Shown here: positions 25,633 through 33,798 of the stretch, piece by piece
Layout of the letters: the number at the start of each line of letters is the position of its first letter
Position numbering within the stretch: position 1 is the first letter of the stretch
Source of the DNA: Roseiarcus sp963820795
GTDB taxonomy: Bacteria; Pseudomonadota; Alphaproteobacteria; Rhizobiales; Beijerinckiaceae
NCBI GenBank assembly: GCA_963820795.1
Contig: CAWGBJ010000025.1
Location: forward strand, 8,359 to 72,358
DNA length: 64,000 nucleotides
Reading direction: 5' to 3'
Made by a program: the position numbers and the translations under genes
Notes under the pieces: generated by a model
Databases searched by the model: none
The model's input: the letters and a program-made list of their open reading frames with translations, nothing else
What the model was told of the DNA's origin: nothing

Positions 25633-25833
25633 ATGGCAACGCTTGAAGACATCGAAAAAGCCGTGACCGAATTGCCGTCCGATCAGTTCGCGAAGTTCCG
25701 CGCGTGGTTCGAGGCTTTCGAAGCGGCGCGCTTCGACCAGAAGATTGAACGGGACGCCGCTGCCGGCAGACTCGATCGCATGGCCGAGCAGGCGCTTGCT
25801 GATTTCCGCGCCGGGCGCGCGCGCGAATTGTGA
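25633..25833 (+). CDS. antitoxin component of a RelE/ParE-type module
   Basis: A 66-residue acidic/helical protein (MATLEDIEKAVTELPSDQFA...). The pattern LPxxQFxKFRAWFEAFEA is seen in small antitoxins paired with RelE/ParE toxins. Its TGA overlaps the GTG start of the toxin by 4 bp (GTGA). ATG 25633 is used; a TTG two codons upstream is open. It would bind the toxin and probably its own promoter. Confidence 0.75.
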   Translation: MATLEDIEKAVTELPSDQFAKFRAWFEAFEAARFDQKIERDAAAGRLDRMAEQALADFRAGRAREL

Positions 25834-26081
25834 AACATTTCGCAAGCTCTTCGTTCTGGGAAGCATATGAGAAACTTCCGAAAGATATTCGAGCGCTGGC
25901 CGACAAGAATTATGCCCTATTGAAGGACAACCCGCGCCATCCATCCCTGCGGTTGAAGAAGGTCGGGCGGTTTTGGTCGGCTCGAATCGGCGGGCGTTAT
26001 CGTGCGCTCGCCGTCGAGGTCGACGCAGGCCTGCTCTGGTTCTGGATCGGTTCCCACGCCGATTATGACGCGATTGTATGA
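25830..26081 (+). CDS. RelE/ParE-family toxin
   Basis: An 83-residue protein with the RelE/ParE fold pattern: FWEAYEKLPKDIRALADKNY (helices), then LRLKKVGRFWSARIGGRYRALAV (basic strands, quoted in parts) and a terminal WFWIGSHADYDAIV. HxxYD is a typical end of the family. It would inhibit translation or gyrase; the subtype cannot be told. GTG start, overlapping the antitoxin stop. Confidence 0.8.
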   Translation: MKHFASSSFWEAYEKLPKDIRALADKNYALLKDNPRHPSLRLKKVGRFWSARIGGRYRALAVEVDAGLLWFWIGSHADYDAIV

Positions 26082-26126
26082 TCGGTCGCGTCCTCTTCGA
26101 AGCGCCCGAAGCTACCGCGCCTTCCT

Positions 26127-26276
26127 ACACCGTCATCCGGCCCCTGACCGCGGTCTCGTCCATATCGGCCCGCGTTCCCGCGAGCACGATCGCGCCTCTG
26201 TCCATCACCGCTTAGTCGTCGGCGATATCGCGCGCCCATTCGAAATATTGCTCGACCACCAGGACCGCCATGCGCG
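26127..26276 (-). pseudogene. displaced urtE 3'-end fragment, copy C
   Basis: About 150 bp matching the end of urtE, including CCGTCATCCGG, AGCACGATCGCGCC, GTCCATCACCGC and CGCGCCCATTCGAAATATTGCTCGACCACCAGGA (compared in parts). Frame-disrupting changes are present. It lies between the RelE/ParE-type module and hicBA. Homology stops abruptly after CGCCATG. Confidence 0.8.
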
Positions 26277-26438
26277 CTTGTGGCGCAGACGACGGCGGCA
26301 AGGTCGCGGGCATCGCCGTCATGCCCGCGCCGCCCCGCGCCGCACAAAGGGCGGCTTTGCGCGATCGACACTTTTCACATGCCGCGCCACGTGCCTATAT
26401 CGCGCCGGCGAATCTATCCTTCGAGGCGGAGTGTCAAA

Positions 26439-26642
26439 ATGAAGATCAAGGTCGTCGTGCATGAGGCGGAGGAAGGGGGATTCTGGGCCGAAGTCCCTGC
26501 AATTCCGGGATGCGCTACGCAGGGCGAAAGCATGGAGGAGCTCTTGCGCAACCTGCACGAGGCGATCGAAGGCTGCCTGTCGGTTGATGTCGCCGAGCCC
26601 GAACCGGACGATAAGAGTCGCATTCTTGAAATCGCCGTATGA
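26439..26642 (+). CDS. hicB: HicB-family antitoxin
   Basis: A 67-residue HicB antitoxin of the short type. MKIKVVVHEAEEGGFWAEVP opens the RNase-H-like fold, then IPGCATQGESMEELLRNLHEAIEG, which is the family signature (quoted in parts). ATG 26439 has GGAG at about 26428. It overlaps hicA by 4 bp. Antitoxin-first order is common for this subtype. It has no obvious added DNA-binding domain. Confidence 0.85.
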   Translation: MKIKVVVHEAEEGGFWAEVPAIPGCATQGESMEELLRNLHEAIEGCLSVDVAEPEPDDKSRILEIAV

Positions 26643-26848
26643 AGGCGCTATCCGGCCGTGACTTCGCTCGGCTTGTCGAGCGGCACGGCTGGCGACTATT
26701 GCGGGTCAGCGGAAGTCACTATGTCTACGGCAAAGCGGGAACTGTGGCGCGCCTTTCAATTCCGATACACGGCAATCATATACTGAAGATTGGTCTGTTG
26801 CGGCATTTGGCGAAACTCGCCGAAATCCCCGATGATGAGCTGGAATAA
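26639..26848 (+). CDS. hicA: HicA-family mRNA interferase toxin
   Basis: A 69-residue HicA toxin with the double-stranded RNA-binding-like fold. SGRDFARLVERHGWRLLRVSGSH carries the catalytic histidine in SGSHYVY (about residue 27), then the strand SIPIHGN and the helix ILKIGLLRHLAKLA. It would cleave mRNA or tmRNA when HicB is depleted. The start overlaps the hicB stop. It lies directly downstream of the intact urtE end. Confidence 0.85.
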   Translation: MKALSGRDFARLVERHGWRLLRVSGSHYVYGKAGTVARLSIPIHGNHILKIGLLRHLAKLAEIPDDELE

Positions 26849-26956
26849 TCGGCGTCGCTTCCCCAGGTCGATTCGGTCGGAAGCCGGCGCATGTGATCTT
26901 TCGCGATTGCCGTCCTAAGCGTACTCAAACTCAATTGCCTTAAGTCACTTCGCAGT

Positions 26957-27652
26957 TCACACGGTCATCCGGCCGCGCACCTGCCCCTCGTCCATCTCGG
27001 CCCGCGTCCCGGCGAGCACGATCGCGCCGCGGTCCATCACCGCGTAATCGTCGGCGATGTCGCGCGCCCATTCGAAATATTGCTCGACCACCAGGATCGC
27101 CATGTCGCCTCTGCTGCGCAGGTGGAGAAGCGCGCGGCCGATGTCCTTGATGATCGAGGGCTGGATGCCCTCGGTTGGCTCGTCGAGGATGAGGAGCTTC
27201 GGCTTCGTCACCAGCGCCCGGGCGATGGCGAGCTGCTGCTGCTGGCCGCCGGAGAGATCGCCGCCGCGCCGCCCAAGCATGTCGGAGAGGACGGGGAAGA
27301 GCGAGAAGATCTCATCGTCGATAATCCGGTCGGCGCGCGGCCGGGTGGCGAACCCGGTCATCAGATTCTCGCGCACGGTGAGCAGCGGGAAGATCTCGCG
27401 GCCCTGCGGCACGTAGCCGAAGCCGGCCTTCGCCCTGAGGTGGCTCGGCAGCCGGGTCATGTCCTCGTCGCGCCAGCGCACCGCGCCGGCGGCGACCATG
27501 TGCTGTCCGACGATCGCCCGCAGCAGCGATGATTTTCCCACCCCGTTCCGGCCGAGAACGGTGAGGATCCGCCCCATCTGCGCCTTCAGCGACACCCCGC
27601 GCAGCGCCTGCGCCGCGCCGTAGAAGAGATCGATGCGCTCGACGCTCAGCAT
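26957..27652 (-). CDS. urtE: urea ABC transporter ATP-binding protein UrtE
   Basis: A 231-residue LivF-type ATPase. It has Walker A GRNGVGKSS (about residue 35), signature LSGGQQQQLAIARAL (about residue 131) and Walker B LLILDEPTEG. It couples ATP hydrolysis to urea uptake through UrtBC. It is the last gene of the leftward urtABCDE cluster, 266 bp after urtD with a palindromic repeat between. Its final 150 bases recur three times downstream as decayed fragments at 26127, 25358 and 24411. Confidence 0.94.
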   Translation of the reverse strand: MLSVERIDLFYGAAQALRGVSLKAQMGRILTVLGRNGVGKSSLLRAIVGQHMVAAGAVRWRDEDMTRLPSHLRAKAGFGYVPQGREIFPLLTVRENLMTGFATRPRADRIIDDEIFSLFPVLSDMLGRRGGDLSGGQQQQLAIARALVTKPKLLILDEPTEGIQPSIIKDIGRALLHLRSRGDMAILVVEQYFEWARDIADDYAVMDRGAIVLAGTRAEMDEGQVRGRMTV

Positions 27653-27690
27653 GGGATCGTCTCAAAGCGATCGAAAGGCGGTCGGCAACG

Positions 27691-27869
27691 TTCCCCTTCT
27701 CCGCGAAGCGGGGAAGGTGGCCCGAAGGGCCGGATGGGGTGTGGAATGCAAGAATGATTGGACGAAAGCTCGCTCTGGCGCCGGAGCAATCCGAGTCGGG
27801 TATCAGGCGGCGGGCCATACCCGATCCGGCGCTTCGCGCCACCTTCCCCAGCGGAGCTGGGGAAGGGAA
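27691..27869. repeat. REP-like palindromic element between urtD and urtE
   Basis: A block of nested palindromes: CCGCGAAGCGG, GGCCCGAAGGGCC-type, and CCTTCCCCAGCGGAGCTGGGG at the far end. It resembles in style the palindromes around the DUF559 cassettes. It occupies most of the 266-bp urtE-urtD gap and may affect read-through or mRNA stability. Confidence 0.65.
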
Positions 27870-27918
27870 GACCGTGGCGCTCGAGCGCCGGGCTGGCAAA
27901 GTTGAACTTCATGGCGCT

Positions 27919-28683
27919 CTACCGCCCCAGATAGACTTCGACGACGCGCGGATCGGCGCTGACCTGATCGAGCGTGCCCTCGGCCAGAACCGACCCTTCG
28001 TGCAGCACCGTCACCTTGACGCCGAGCTCGCGCACGAACGCCATGTCGTGCTCGACGACGACGACCGAATGATCGCGCGCGATTTCGCGCAAAAGTTCGG
28101 CCGTCGCCGCCGTCTCGGCGTCGGTCATGCCGGCGACCGGCTCATCGACCAGAAGCAGCTTCGGGTCCTGCGCCAGCAGCATGCCGATCTCGAGCCATTG
28201 CTTCTGCCCGTGCGATAGCGAACCGGCGACGCGCGCGCGATGCTCGGCGAGCCGGGTCGTCACGAGAATCCTGTCGATCGTCTGGCGTATGCTCGGCTCC
28301 TCCCGCCCGAACAGCGTCGTGAACACGCCGCGGGGCGCCTTGGTCGCCAGAAGCAGATTGTCCTCGACGGTGTGGTTCTCGAACACGGTCGGCTTCTGGA
28401 ACTTGCGGCCGACGCCGAGGGTGGCGATTTCGGCTTCGTCGAGCTTGGTCAGATCGTACTTGCCGTCGAACATCGCGTCGCCCTCGTCGGGTCGCGTCTT
28501 GCCGGTGATGACGTCCATCATGGTCGTCTTGCCGGCCCCGTTCGGGCCGATGATGGCGCGCATCTCGCCGGGCGCGAGCACGAGCGAAAGGCCGCGCAGC
28601 GCCTTATAGCCGTCGAACGACACGTTGATGCCGTCGAGATAGAGCAGCGACGAGGTGAGGCTGAGATCACCGTCCTCCGTCAT
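27919..28683 (-). CDS. urtD: urea ABC transporter ATP-binding protein UrtD
   Basis: A 254-residue LivG-type ATPase with Walker A GPNGAGKTT (about residue 46), signature SLSHGQKQWLEIGM (about residue 154, SHGQ replacing SGGQ, usual for UrtD) and Walker B LLLVDEPVAG. ATG 28683 overlaps the urtC stop as ATGA. The larger frame running into urtC is not used. It pairs with UrtE on the UrtBC permease. Confidence 0.94.
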   Translation of the reverse strand: MTEDGDLSLTSSLLYLDGINVSFDGYKALRGLSLVLAPGEMRAIIGPNGAGKTTMMDVITGKTRPDEGDAMFDGKYDLTKLDEAEIATLGVGRKFQKPTVFENHTVEDNLLLATKAPRGVFTTLFGREEPSIRQTIDRILVTTRLAEHRARVAGSLSHGQKQWLEIGMLLAQDPKLLLVDEPVAGMTDAETAATAELLREIARDHSVVVVEHDMAFVRELGVKVTVLHEGSVLAEGTLDQVSADPRVVEVYLGR

Positions 28684-29804
28684 GGGTCCGCACCCTCTTC
28701 GACGGCCAAAGCCGGCGTTTCGGCGAGCGGCCGCTCGCGCTTCGGCCGAAGCACAAGCCCAAGCAGGCCCTTGGGCAGGAAGAGCGTGACGAGGACGAAC
28801 AAAAGGCCGAGCCCGTAGAGCCAGTATTCCGGAAAAGCGCCGGTGAAATAGGTCTTGGCGAAATTGACGGCGATGGCGCCGATCGCCGCGCCGACCAGGG
28901 TGGCGCGGCCGCCGACTGCGACCCAGATCGCCGCCTCGATCGAATTGGCGGGCGCAAATTCGCTCGGGTTGATGATGCCGACCTGCGGCACGTAGAGCGC
29001 GCCGGCGACGCCGGCCATCACCGCCGAGACGACGAAGGCGAAGAGCTTGTAGTTCTCGACCCGGTAGCCGAGGAAGCGCATCCGGCTCTCGGCGTCGCGC
29101 ACCGCCATCAGCGCCTTGCCGTATTTCGAGCCGACGATCGACCGGGCGACGAGATAGGCGACAATCAGCGCGATCGCGCTCGCCGAAAACAGCGCCGCCT
29201 TCGTCGAAGCCGCCTGCAGCGAGAAGCCGAGGAGGTCCTTGAAATCGGTGAGGCCGTTGTTGCCGCCGAAGCCGAAATCGTTGCGGAAAAACTCCTTGAA
29301 CAGCGCAAAGGTCATCGCCTGGGTGATGATCGAGAGATAGACCCCGGTCACGCGCGAGCGGAAAGCGAACCAGCCGAAGGCGAGCGCCAGCAGGCCGGGA
29401 ACGAGCACGACCATCAGCATGGCATAGGGAAACCAGTTGAACCCCCACCAGGCGACCGGCAATTCCTTCCAGTTCAGGAACACCATGAAATCGGGCAGGA
29501 TCGGATTGGCGTAAACGCCGCGCGTGCCGATCTGGCGCATGAGATACATGCCCATCGCGTAGCCGCCGAGGGCGAAGAACGCGCCATGCCCGAGCGACAG
29601 GATGCCGCAATAGCCCCAGACGAGATCGAGAGCGACGGCGAGGATCGCGTAGCAGAGGTATTTGCCGAAGAGCTGCACCACATAGGGCGGGATGTGGAGC
29701 GCCGAGTCGGCCGGCGTCGCCAGCGACAGCGCCGGGACAAGGATCGCCGCCGCCACGAGGATGGCGACGAACGCCAGGCCGAGCCGGTCGAGTTCTGCGC
29801 TCAT
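28680..29804 (-). CDS. urtC: urea ABC transporter permease UrtC
   Basis: A 374-residue LivM-type permease with about ten membrane segments. It has the family stretch LVWGYCGILSLGHGAFFALGG (key part GILSLGHGAFFALGG). The loop VRDAESRMRFLGYRVENYKL (key part RMRFLGY) is the coupling region for the ATPases. ATG 29804 overlaps the urtB stop as ATGA. The open frame extends to 29969 but that part is non-conserved. Confidence 0.94.
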   Translation of the reverse strand: MSAELDRLGLAFVAILVAAAILVPALSLATPADSALHIPPYVVQLFGKYLCYAILAVALDLVWGYCGILSLGHGAFFALGGYAMGMYLMRQIGTRGVYANPILPDFMVFLNWKELPVAWWGFNWFPYAMLMVVLVPGLLALAFGWFAFRSRVTGVYLSIITQAMTFALFKEFFRNDFGFGGNNGLTDFKDLLGFSLQAASTKAALFSASAIALIVAYLVARSIVGSKYGKALMAVRDAESRMRFLGYRVENYKLFAFVVSAVMAGVAGALYVPQVGIINPSEFAPANSIEAAIWVAVGGRATLVGAAIGAIAVNFAKTYFTGAFPEYWLYGLGLLFVLVTLFLPKGLLGLVLRPKRERPLAETPALAVEEGADP

Positions 29805-31438
29805 GCTTCCACCGCGCGTCCGCGGAGGGCGAAGAGCCCTCTCGGACGCCTCTGGATGAAGAGGATGATGACAATCAGCAGCACGATCTGACCCTGAACC
29901 GCGCCGATCAACGGCTCGAGCAGCTTGTTGGCGAGCCCGATCATCAGGGCGCCGAACGCCGTGCCCCACAGGTTGCCGACGCCGCCGAAGACGACAACCA
30001 TGAAGCTGTCGATGATGTAGCCCTGCCCGAGATTGGGCGAGACGTTATCGATCTGCGACAGCGCGACCCCGGCGATTCCGGCTACGCCGGAGCCAAGCCC
30101 GAAGGCGAGCATGTCGATCCGCGCAGTCGATATGCCCATCGCCGCCGCCATGCGACGGTTCTGCGTCACGGCCCGCATTTGCAGGCCGAACGGGGTAGCG
30201 CGCAAAACCAGCTGCAATCCGACGAAGACGAGGGCTGAGAGGACGATGATCCACAGGCGGTTGGTCGTGATCTCGAGTCCGCCGACATGGAACGCGCCGG
30301 ACATGAACGGCGGATTGCTGACCAGGCGGTTGTTCGCGCCGAACAGGCTGCGGACGCCCTGCTGCAGGATGAGCGAGATGCCCCAGGTCGCGAGCAGCGT
30401 TTCGAGGGGACGCGTATAGAGATAGCGGATCACCAGACGCTCGATGGCGATGCCGACAATGCCGGAGACGACGAAGGCGAGCGGAATGGCGAAGGCGAGC
30501 GACCAGTTCTGCAGCGACGGCGGCAACAGCGTCTGCACGACGTAGGTCGCATAGGCGCCGAGCATCACCATCTCGCCGTGCGCCATATTGATGACGCCCA
30601 TGACGCCAAAAGTGATCGCAAGGCCGATCGCCGCCAGGAGCAGAACCGAGGACGCCGAGAGCCCGTACCAGAGATTCTGCGCCACGCGCCACATGGCGAG
30701 CCGCGTGTGGATCGAGGCGAGAGCGGTTTCGGCGGCAGTCTTGACCGCTGGCTCCGTCGCCTGCCGCGCCAGGTCGTCCATGAGGCTTTGCGCGTCCTCA
30801 TTGCCGAGATCCTTCAAGGTCGCGATCGCCGAGAGCCGGTCCTGCGGCGAGGCGCTGGCGCTGGTCGCGAAGATCGAGGCGCGAGCAAGCCTCAATGCGG
30901 TGGCGACCCCCGGGTCGCTTTCCTTCGCAAGCTGCGCCTCGACCGCCGGCAGCGCCTTGGCGTCGCGCGTCTTGAACACGTCCCGTGCAGCCGCAAGTCG
31001 CTTCTCGGGATCGGAACTGGCGAGCGTCAGCGACCCCATCGCGCCTTCGATGGCGACGCGAAGCGCATTATTGACCCGGACCTTCTTGAAGGCGGCGACG
31101 CTTTCGGCCGGAATCGGCTTGCCGGTCTTGGCATTGAGGATAGCGCCGGTCGTCGTTTTGTAGGCGACAAGATGATCAGCGGCGTCGAACAGCAATCGGT
31201 TGTCGCCCAAAGCTTCGAGAATCTCTGTCGCCTGCGGCGGCGCCTCGGCGGCCAACTCGCCGACCGCTTTCTCGCTCTGCGGGAACTTGTCGGCGAGGAA
31301 GCGGGAGAGCGTATCGTCGAGCGAATCGGCGCGCGCGGCGACGGAGAACAAGAGGCACGCGAGGAGCGCGAGCACGCCAAGCGCGAACGCCGAAGTTCCA
31401 TTGCGATCGGCGCGAAGCGTTTTGGCGTCTGAAGGCAT
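29801..31438 (-). CDS. urtB: urea ABC transporter permease UrtB
   Basis: A 545-residue LivH-type permease. After a signal-like helix (about residues 16-36) comes a soluble region of about 230 residues typical of UrtB. The membrane domain begins near residue 265 (ITFGVMGVINMAHGEMVMLGAY, key GVINMAHGE) and includes RAVTQNRRMAAAMGI, the EAA-like coupling loop. ATG 31438 is chosen; the frame extends to 31480. It is separated from urtA by a palindromic repeat. Confidence 0.93.
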   Translation of the reverse strand: MPSDAKTLRADRNGTSAFALGVLALLACLLFSVAARADSLDDTLSRFLADKFPQSEKAVGELAAEAPPQATEILEALGDNRLLFDAADHLVAYKTTTGAILNAKTGKPIPAESVAAFKKVRVNNALRVAIEGAMGSLTLASSDPEKRLAAARDVFKTRDAKALPAVEAQLAKESDPGVATALRLARASIFATSASASPQDRLSAIATLKDLGNEDAQSLMDDLARQATEPAVKTAAETALASIHTRLAMWRVAQNLWYGLSASSVLLLAAIGLAITFGVMGVINMAHGEMVMLGAYATYVVQTLLPPSLQNWSLAFAIPLAFVVSGIVGIAIERLVIRYLYTRPLETLLATWGISLILQQGVRSLFGANNRLVSNPPFMSGAFHVGGLEITTNRLWIIVLSALVFVGLQLVLRATPFGLQMRAVTQNRRMAAAMGISTARIDMLAFGLGSGVAGIAGVALSQIDNVSPNLGQGYIIDSFMVVVFGGVGNLWGTAFGALMIGLANKLLEPLIGAVQGQIVLLIVIILFIQRRPRGLFALRGRAVEA

Positions 31439-31472
31439 CGCAACGCAGTTCCTGGTTGATTTCACCTTCGCG

Positions 31473-31617
31473 CCCCTCATCCGGCCCCCGGATCAAGTCC
31501 GGGGTCGCGCCGCCTTCTCCCGCATAGCCCGTCGAGAGACGGCAGAAGGGAAGGCGCGCCTCCCTCCCGTCCCCGGCCTGACCCGAGGATCACGGAGAGA
31601 GGCGCCGGGGTGAGGGG
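31473..31617. repeat. REP-like palindromic element between urtA and urtB
   Basis: Outer arms CCCCTCATCCGG and CCGGGGTGAGGGG enclose smaller hairpins: CCCCCGGATCAAGTCCGGGG, and an arm pair around GCCGTCTCTC. This is the style of an interspersed chromosomal repeat and sits in the urtA-urtB gap, where it could lower expression of urtB relative to the abundant binding protein. Confidence 0.65.
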
Positions 31618-31628
31618 TCAGCCCCGCG

Positions 31629-32924
31629 TCAGCCGCCGCACTTGCCGGTCTTGACGTTGAAATTGCCGCAGGACATCGGCTTGCGCCAATCGGAGATCAG
31701 GTCCATGGACCCCGGCAGATAGTCGGACCATGCGTCGCCAGGCACTGTGCCAGGCGTTTGCCAGACGACGTTGAACTGACCATTGCCCTGGATTTCGCCG
31801 ATATAGACCGGCTTGGTGATGTGATGGTTCGGCATCATCGTCGCGATTCCGCCGGTCAGATTCGGCACGGCGACGCCGATCATCGCGTCGATCACCTTGT
31901 CCGGATCGGTCGTGCCCGCTTTCTCAACCGCCTTCACCCACATGTTGAAGCCGATGTAATGCGCTTCCATCGGGTCGTTCGTGGTGCGGTTGGGCTTCTT
32001 GATGAACTCGTGCCACTTGTCGATGAACGCTTTGTTTTCCGGCGTATCGATCGATTCGAAATAGTTCCAGGCCGCCAGATGGCCGATGAGCGGCTTGGTG
32101 TCGAGGCCGGCGAGTTCCTCTTCACCGACCGAGAAGGCGACCACCGGAATGTCGGTCGCTTTGATTCCCTGATTGCCGAGCTCCTTGTAGAAGGGCACGT
32201 TGGCGTCGCCGTTGATCGTCGACACGACCGCGGTCTTCTTGCCGGCCGAGCCGAACGTCTTGATCTTCGACACTTCCGTCTGCCAGTCGGAGAAGCCGAA
32301 CGGCGTGTAGTTGATCAGGATGTCTTCGTCCTTGACGCCCTTTGATTTGAGATAGGCTTCGAGAATCTTGTTGGTGGTGCGCGGATAAACGTAGTCGGTG
32401 CCTTCCAGCACCCAACGCTGCACGGAACCGCCATCCGGACTCATGAGGTAGTCGACGGCGGGAATCGCCTGCTGGTTGGGCGCCGCGCCGGTATAGAAGA
32501 CGTTGCGCTCCGACTCCTCGCCCTCGTATTGCACGGGATAAAAGAGGATGTTGTCGAGTTCTTTGAACACCGGCAGCACGGACTTGCGCGAAACTGAGGT
32601 CCAGCAGCCGAATACAACCGCGACCTTATCCTTCTCGATCAGCTCCTTCGCCTTCTCGGCGAACAGCGGCCAGTTTGACGCAGGATCGACAACCACGGCC
32701 TCGAGCTTCTTGCCGAGGACGCCGCCCTTCTTGTTCTGCTCGTCGATCAGCATCAGCATCACGTCTTTGAGCGTCGTCTCGCTGATCGCCATCGTGCCCG
32801 AGAGCGAGTGAAGAATGCCGATCTTGATGGTGTCGTCCGCTCGGGCGGCGAAGGCCGCGAGCGCAAGCGCTCCGCCGGCCAGCGCGCCTATCGCGCGGGT
32901 TAACAATTTCCTTGCCAGAGACAT
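31629..32924 (-). CDS. urtA: urea ABC transporter substrate-binding protein UrtA
   Basis: A 431-residue periplasmic binding protein with a signal peptide (about residues 1-29, AARA-DD). The UrtA signature regions are IKIGILHSLSGTMAISETTL, VVFGCWTSVSRKSVLPVF, and NILFYPVQYEGEESERNVFYTGAAPNQQ (quoted in part). It captures urea for UrtBCDE. It ends with paired cysteines (SCGNFN, GKCGG). First gene of the cluster, downstream of a sigma-54 promoter at 33000-33015, with GAGG before ATG 32924. Confidence 0.95.
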   Translation of the reverse strand: MSLARKLLTRAIGALAGGALALAAFAARADDTIKIGILHSLSGTMAISETTLKDVMLMLIDEQNKKGGVLGKKLEAVVVDPASNWPLFAEKAKELIEKDKVAVVFGCWTSVSRKSVLPVFKELDNILFYPVQYEGEESERNVFYTGAAPNQQAIPAVDYLMSPDGGSVQRWVLEGTDYVYPRTTNKILEAYLKSKGVKDEDILINYTPFGFSDWQTEVSKIKTFGSAGKKTAVVSTINGDANVPFYKELGNQGIKATDIPVVAFSVGEEELAGLDTKPLIGHLAAWNYFESIDTPENKAFIDKWHEFIKKPNRTTNDPMEAHYIGFNMWVKAVEKAGTTDPDKVIDAMIGVAVPNLTGGIATMMPNHHITKPVYIGEIQGNGQFNVVWQTPGTVPGDAWSDYLPGSMDLISDWRKPMSCGNFNVKTGKCGG

Positions 32925-32999
32925 GTGCGTGACCTCGTGCGAAACGGCCCTTCAAGGCAGGGCGAAGACAACCTGGCCCGTGCGAGCCAGGTCCGGCTT

Positions 33000-33015
33000 C
33001 GCAACGAGCGTGCCA
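33000..33015 (-). promoter_or_regulatory. sigma-54 (RpoN) promoter for urtABCDE
   Basis: Reading leftward the sequence is TGGCACG, four bases (CTCG), TTGCG, which matches the sigma-54 consensus TGGCACG-N4-TTGCW except the last base. The -24 GG and -12 GC are exact and correctly spaced. The predicted transcript start is about 65 bases before the urtA ATG. NtrC-dependent nitrogen control is expected; no clear NtrC site was identified by eye. Confidence 0.82.
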
Positions 33016-33111
33016 GCGCTTTTTGCAGGCGATTGACGTTACGGCGCCCTGCCGGCGGCGCCTGGCGCCAAAGAAATGGTCAGTTGTAGCGCCGCCCTGC
33101 GCTTGGGCGCC

Positions 33112-33798
33112 TCAAGCCTCGGCAGCGCGATAGCCGACGCCCGGCTCCGTCGTGACGATCCTCGGCGTGGTCGGGTCGCGCTCGATTTTGGCGCGCAGCT
33201 GGCCGATGAAAACCCGCAGATATTGCGTATCCTCGCTATGCGCCCGCCCCCACACCGAGGAGAGGATCTGGCGGTGCGTCACGACGCGTCCGGCGTTGCG
33301 AAAGAGGATGGCGAGCAGGTCGTATTCCTTCGGCGTCAGCTTGATGGGCGCGCCGTCGCGGGTAACGAGCCGCTTGTCGAAATCCATCGCGACGCCGTCG
33401 ATCTCGACGTGCTGGGGCGGCTGAGCCTGGCTCGCCCTGTGCCTCAGCGCCGCGCGAAGCCTGGCCGTCAGCTCGCCGATGCCGAAGGGCTTCTCGACAT
33501 AATCGTCGGCGCCGAGATCGAGCGCCTCGATCTTCTCCGTCTCGCGGTCGCGGGCCGACAGGATGATCACCGGCGCCGTCGAGAACTGCCGGATCTCGCG
33601 CAAGACATCCTTGCCGTCCCGGTCGGGCAGGCCGAGATCGAGCACGACGAGGTCCGGCGCGCCGGTCGCGGCGAGCCGGAGCGCCCGGGCGCCCGAATCC
33701 GCCGTCATCACCTCATAGCCGGCGGCGTTGAGCGCGACGCTGAGAAAGCGCTGGATCTGCGGTTCGTCGTCGACCACCAGAATGCGCGGACCCTTCAT
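33112..33798 (-). CDS. kdpE: two-component response regulator KdpE
   Basis: A 228-residue OmpR-family regulator. The receiver domain has acidic residues DDE (about residue 10), phospho-acceptor Asp in LVVLDLGLPD (about residue 54) and the conserved Lys in VEKPFG. The winged-helix domain has LTPKEYDLLAILFRNAGRVV. KdpE activates kdp transcription when K+ is scarce. It overlaps kdpD by 4 bp. Confidence 0.95.
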   Translation of the reverse strand: MKGPRILVVDDEPQIQRFLSVALNAAGYEVMTADSGARALRLAATGAPDLVVLDLGLPDRDGKDVLREIRQFSTAPVIILSARDRETEKIEALDLGADDYVEKPFGIGELTARLRAALRHRASQAQPPQHVEIDGVAMDFDKRLVTRDGAPIKLTPKEYDLLAILFRNAGRVVTHRQILSSVWGRAHSEDTQYLRVFIGQLRAKIERDPTTPRIVTTEPGVGYRAAEA

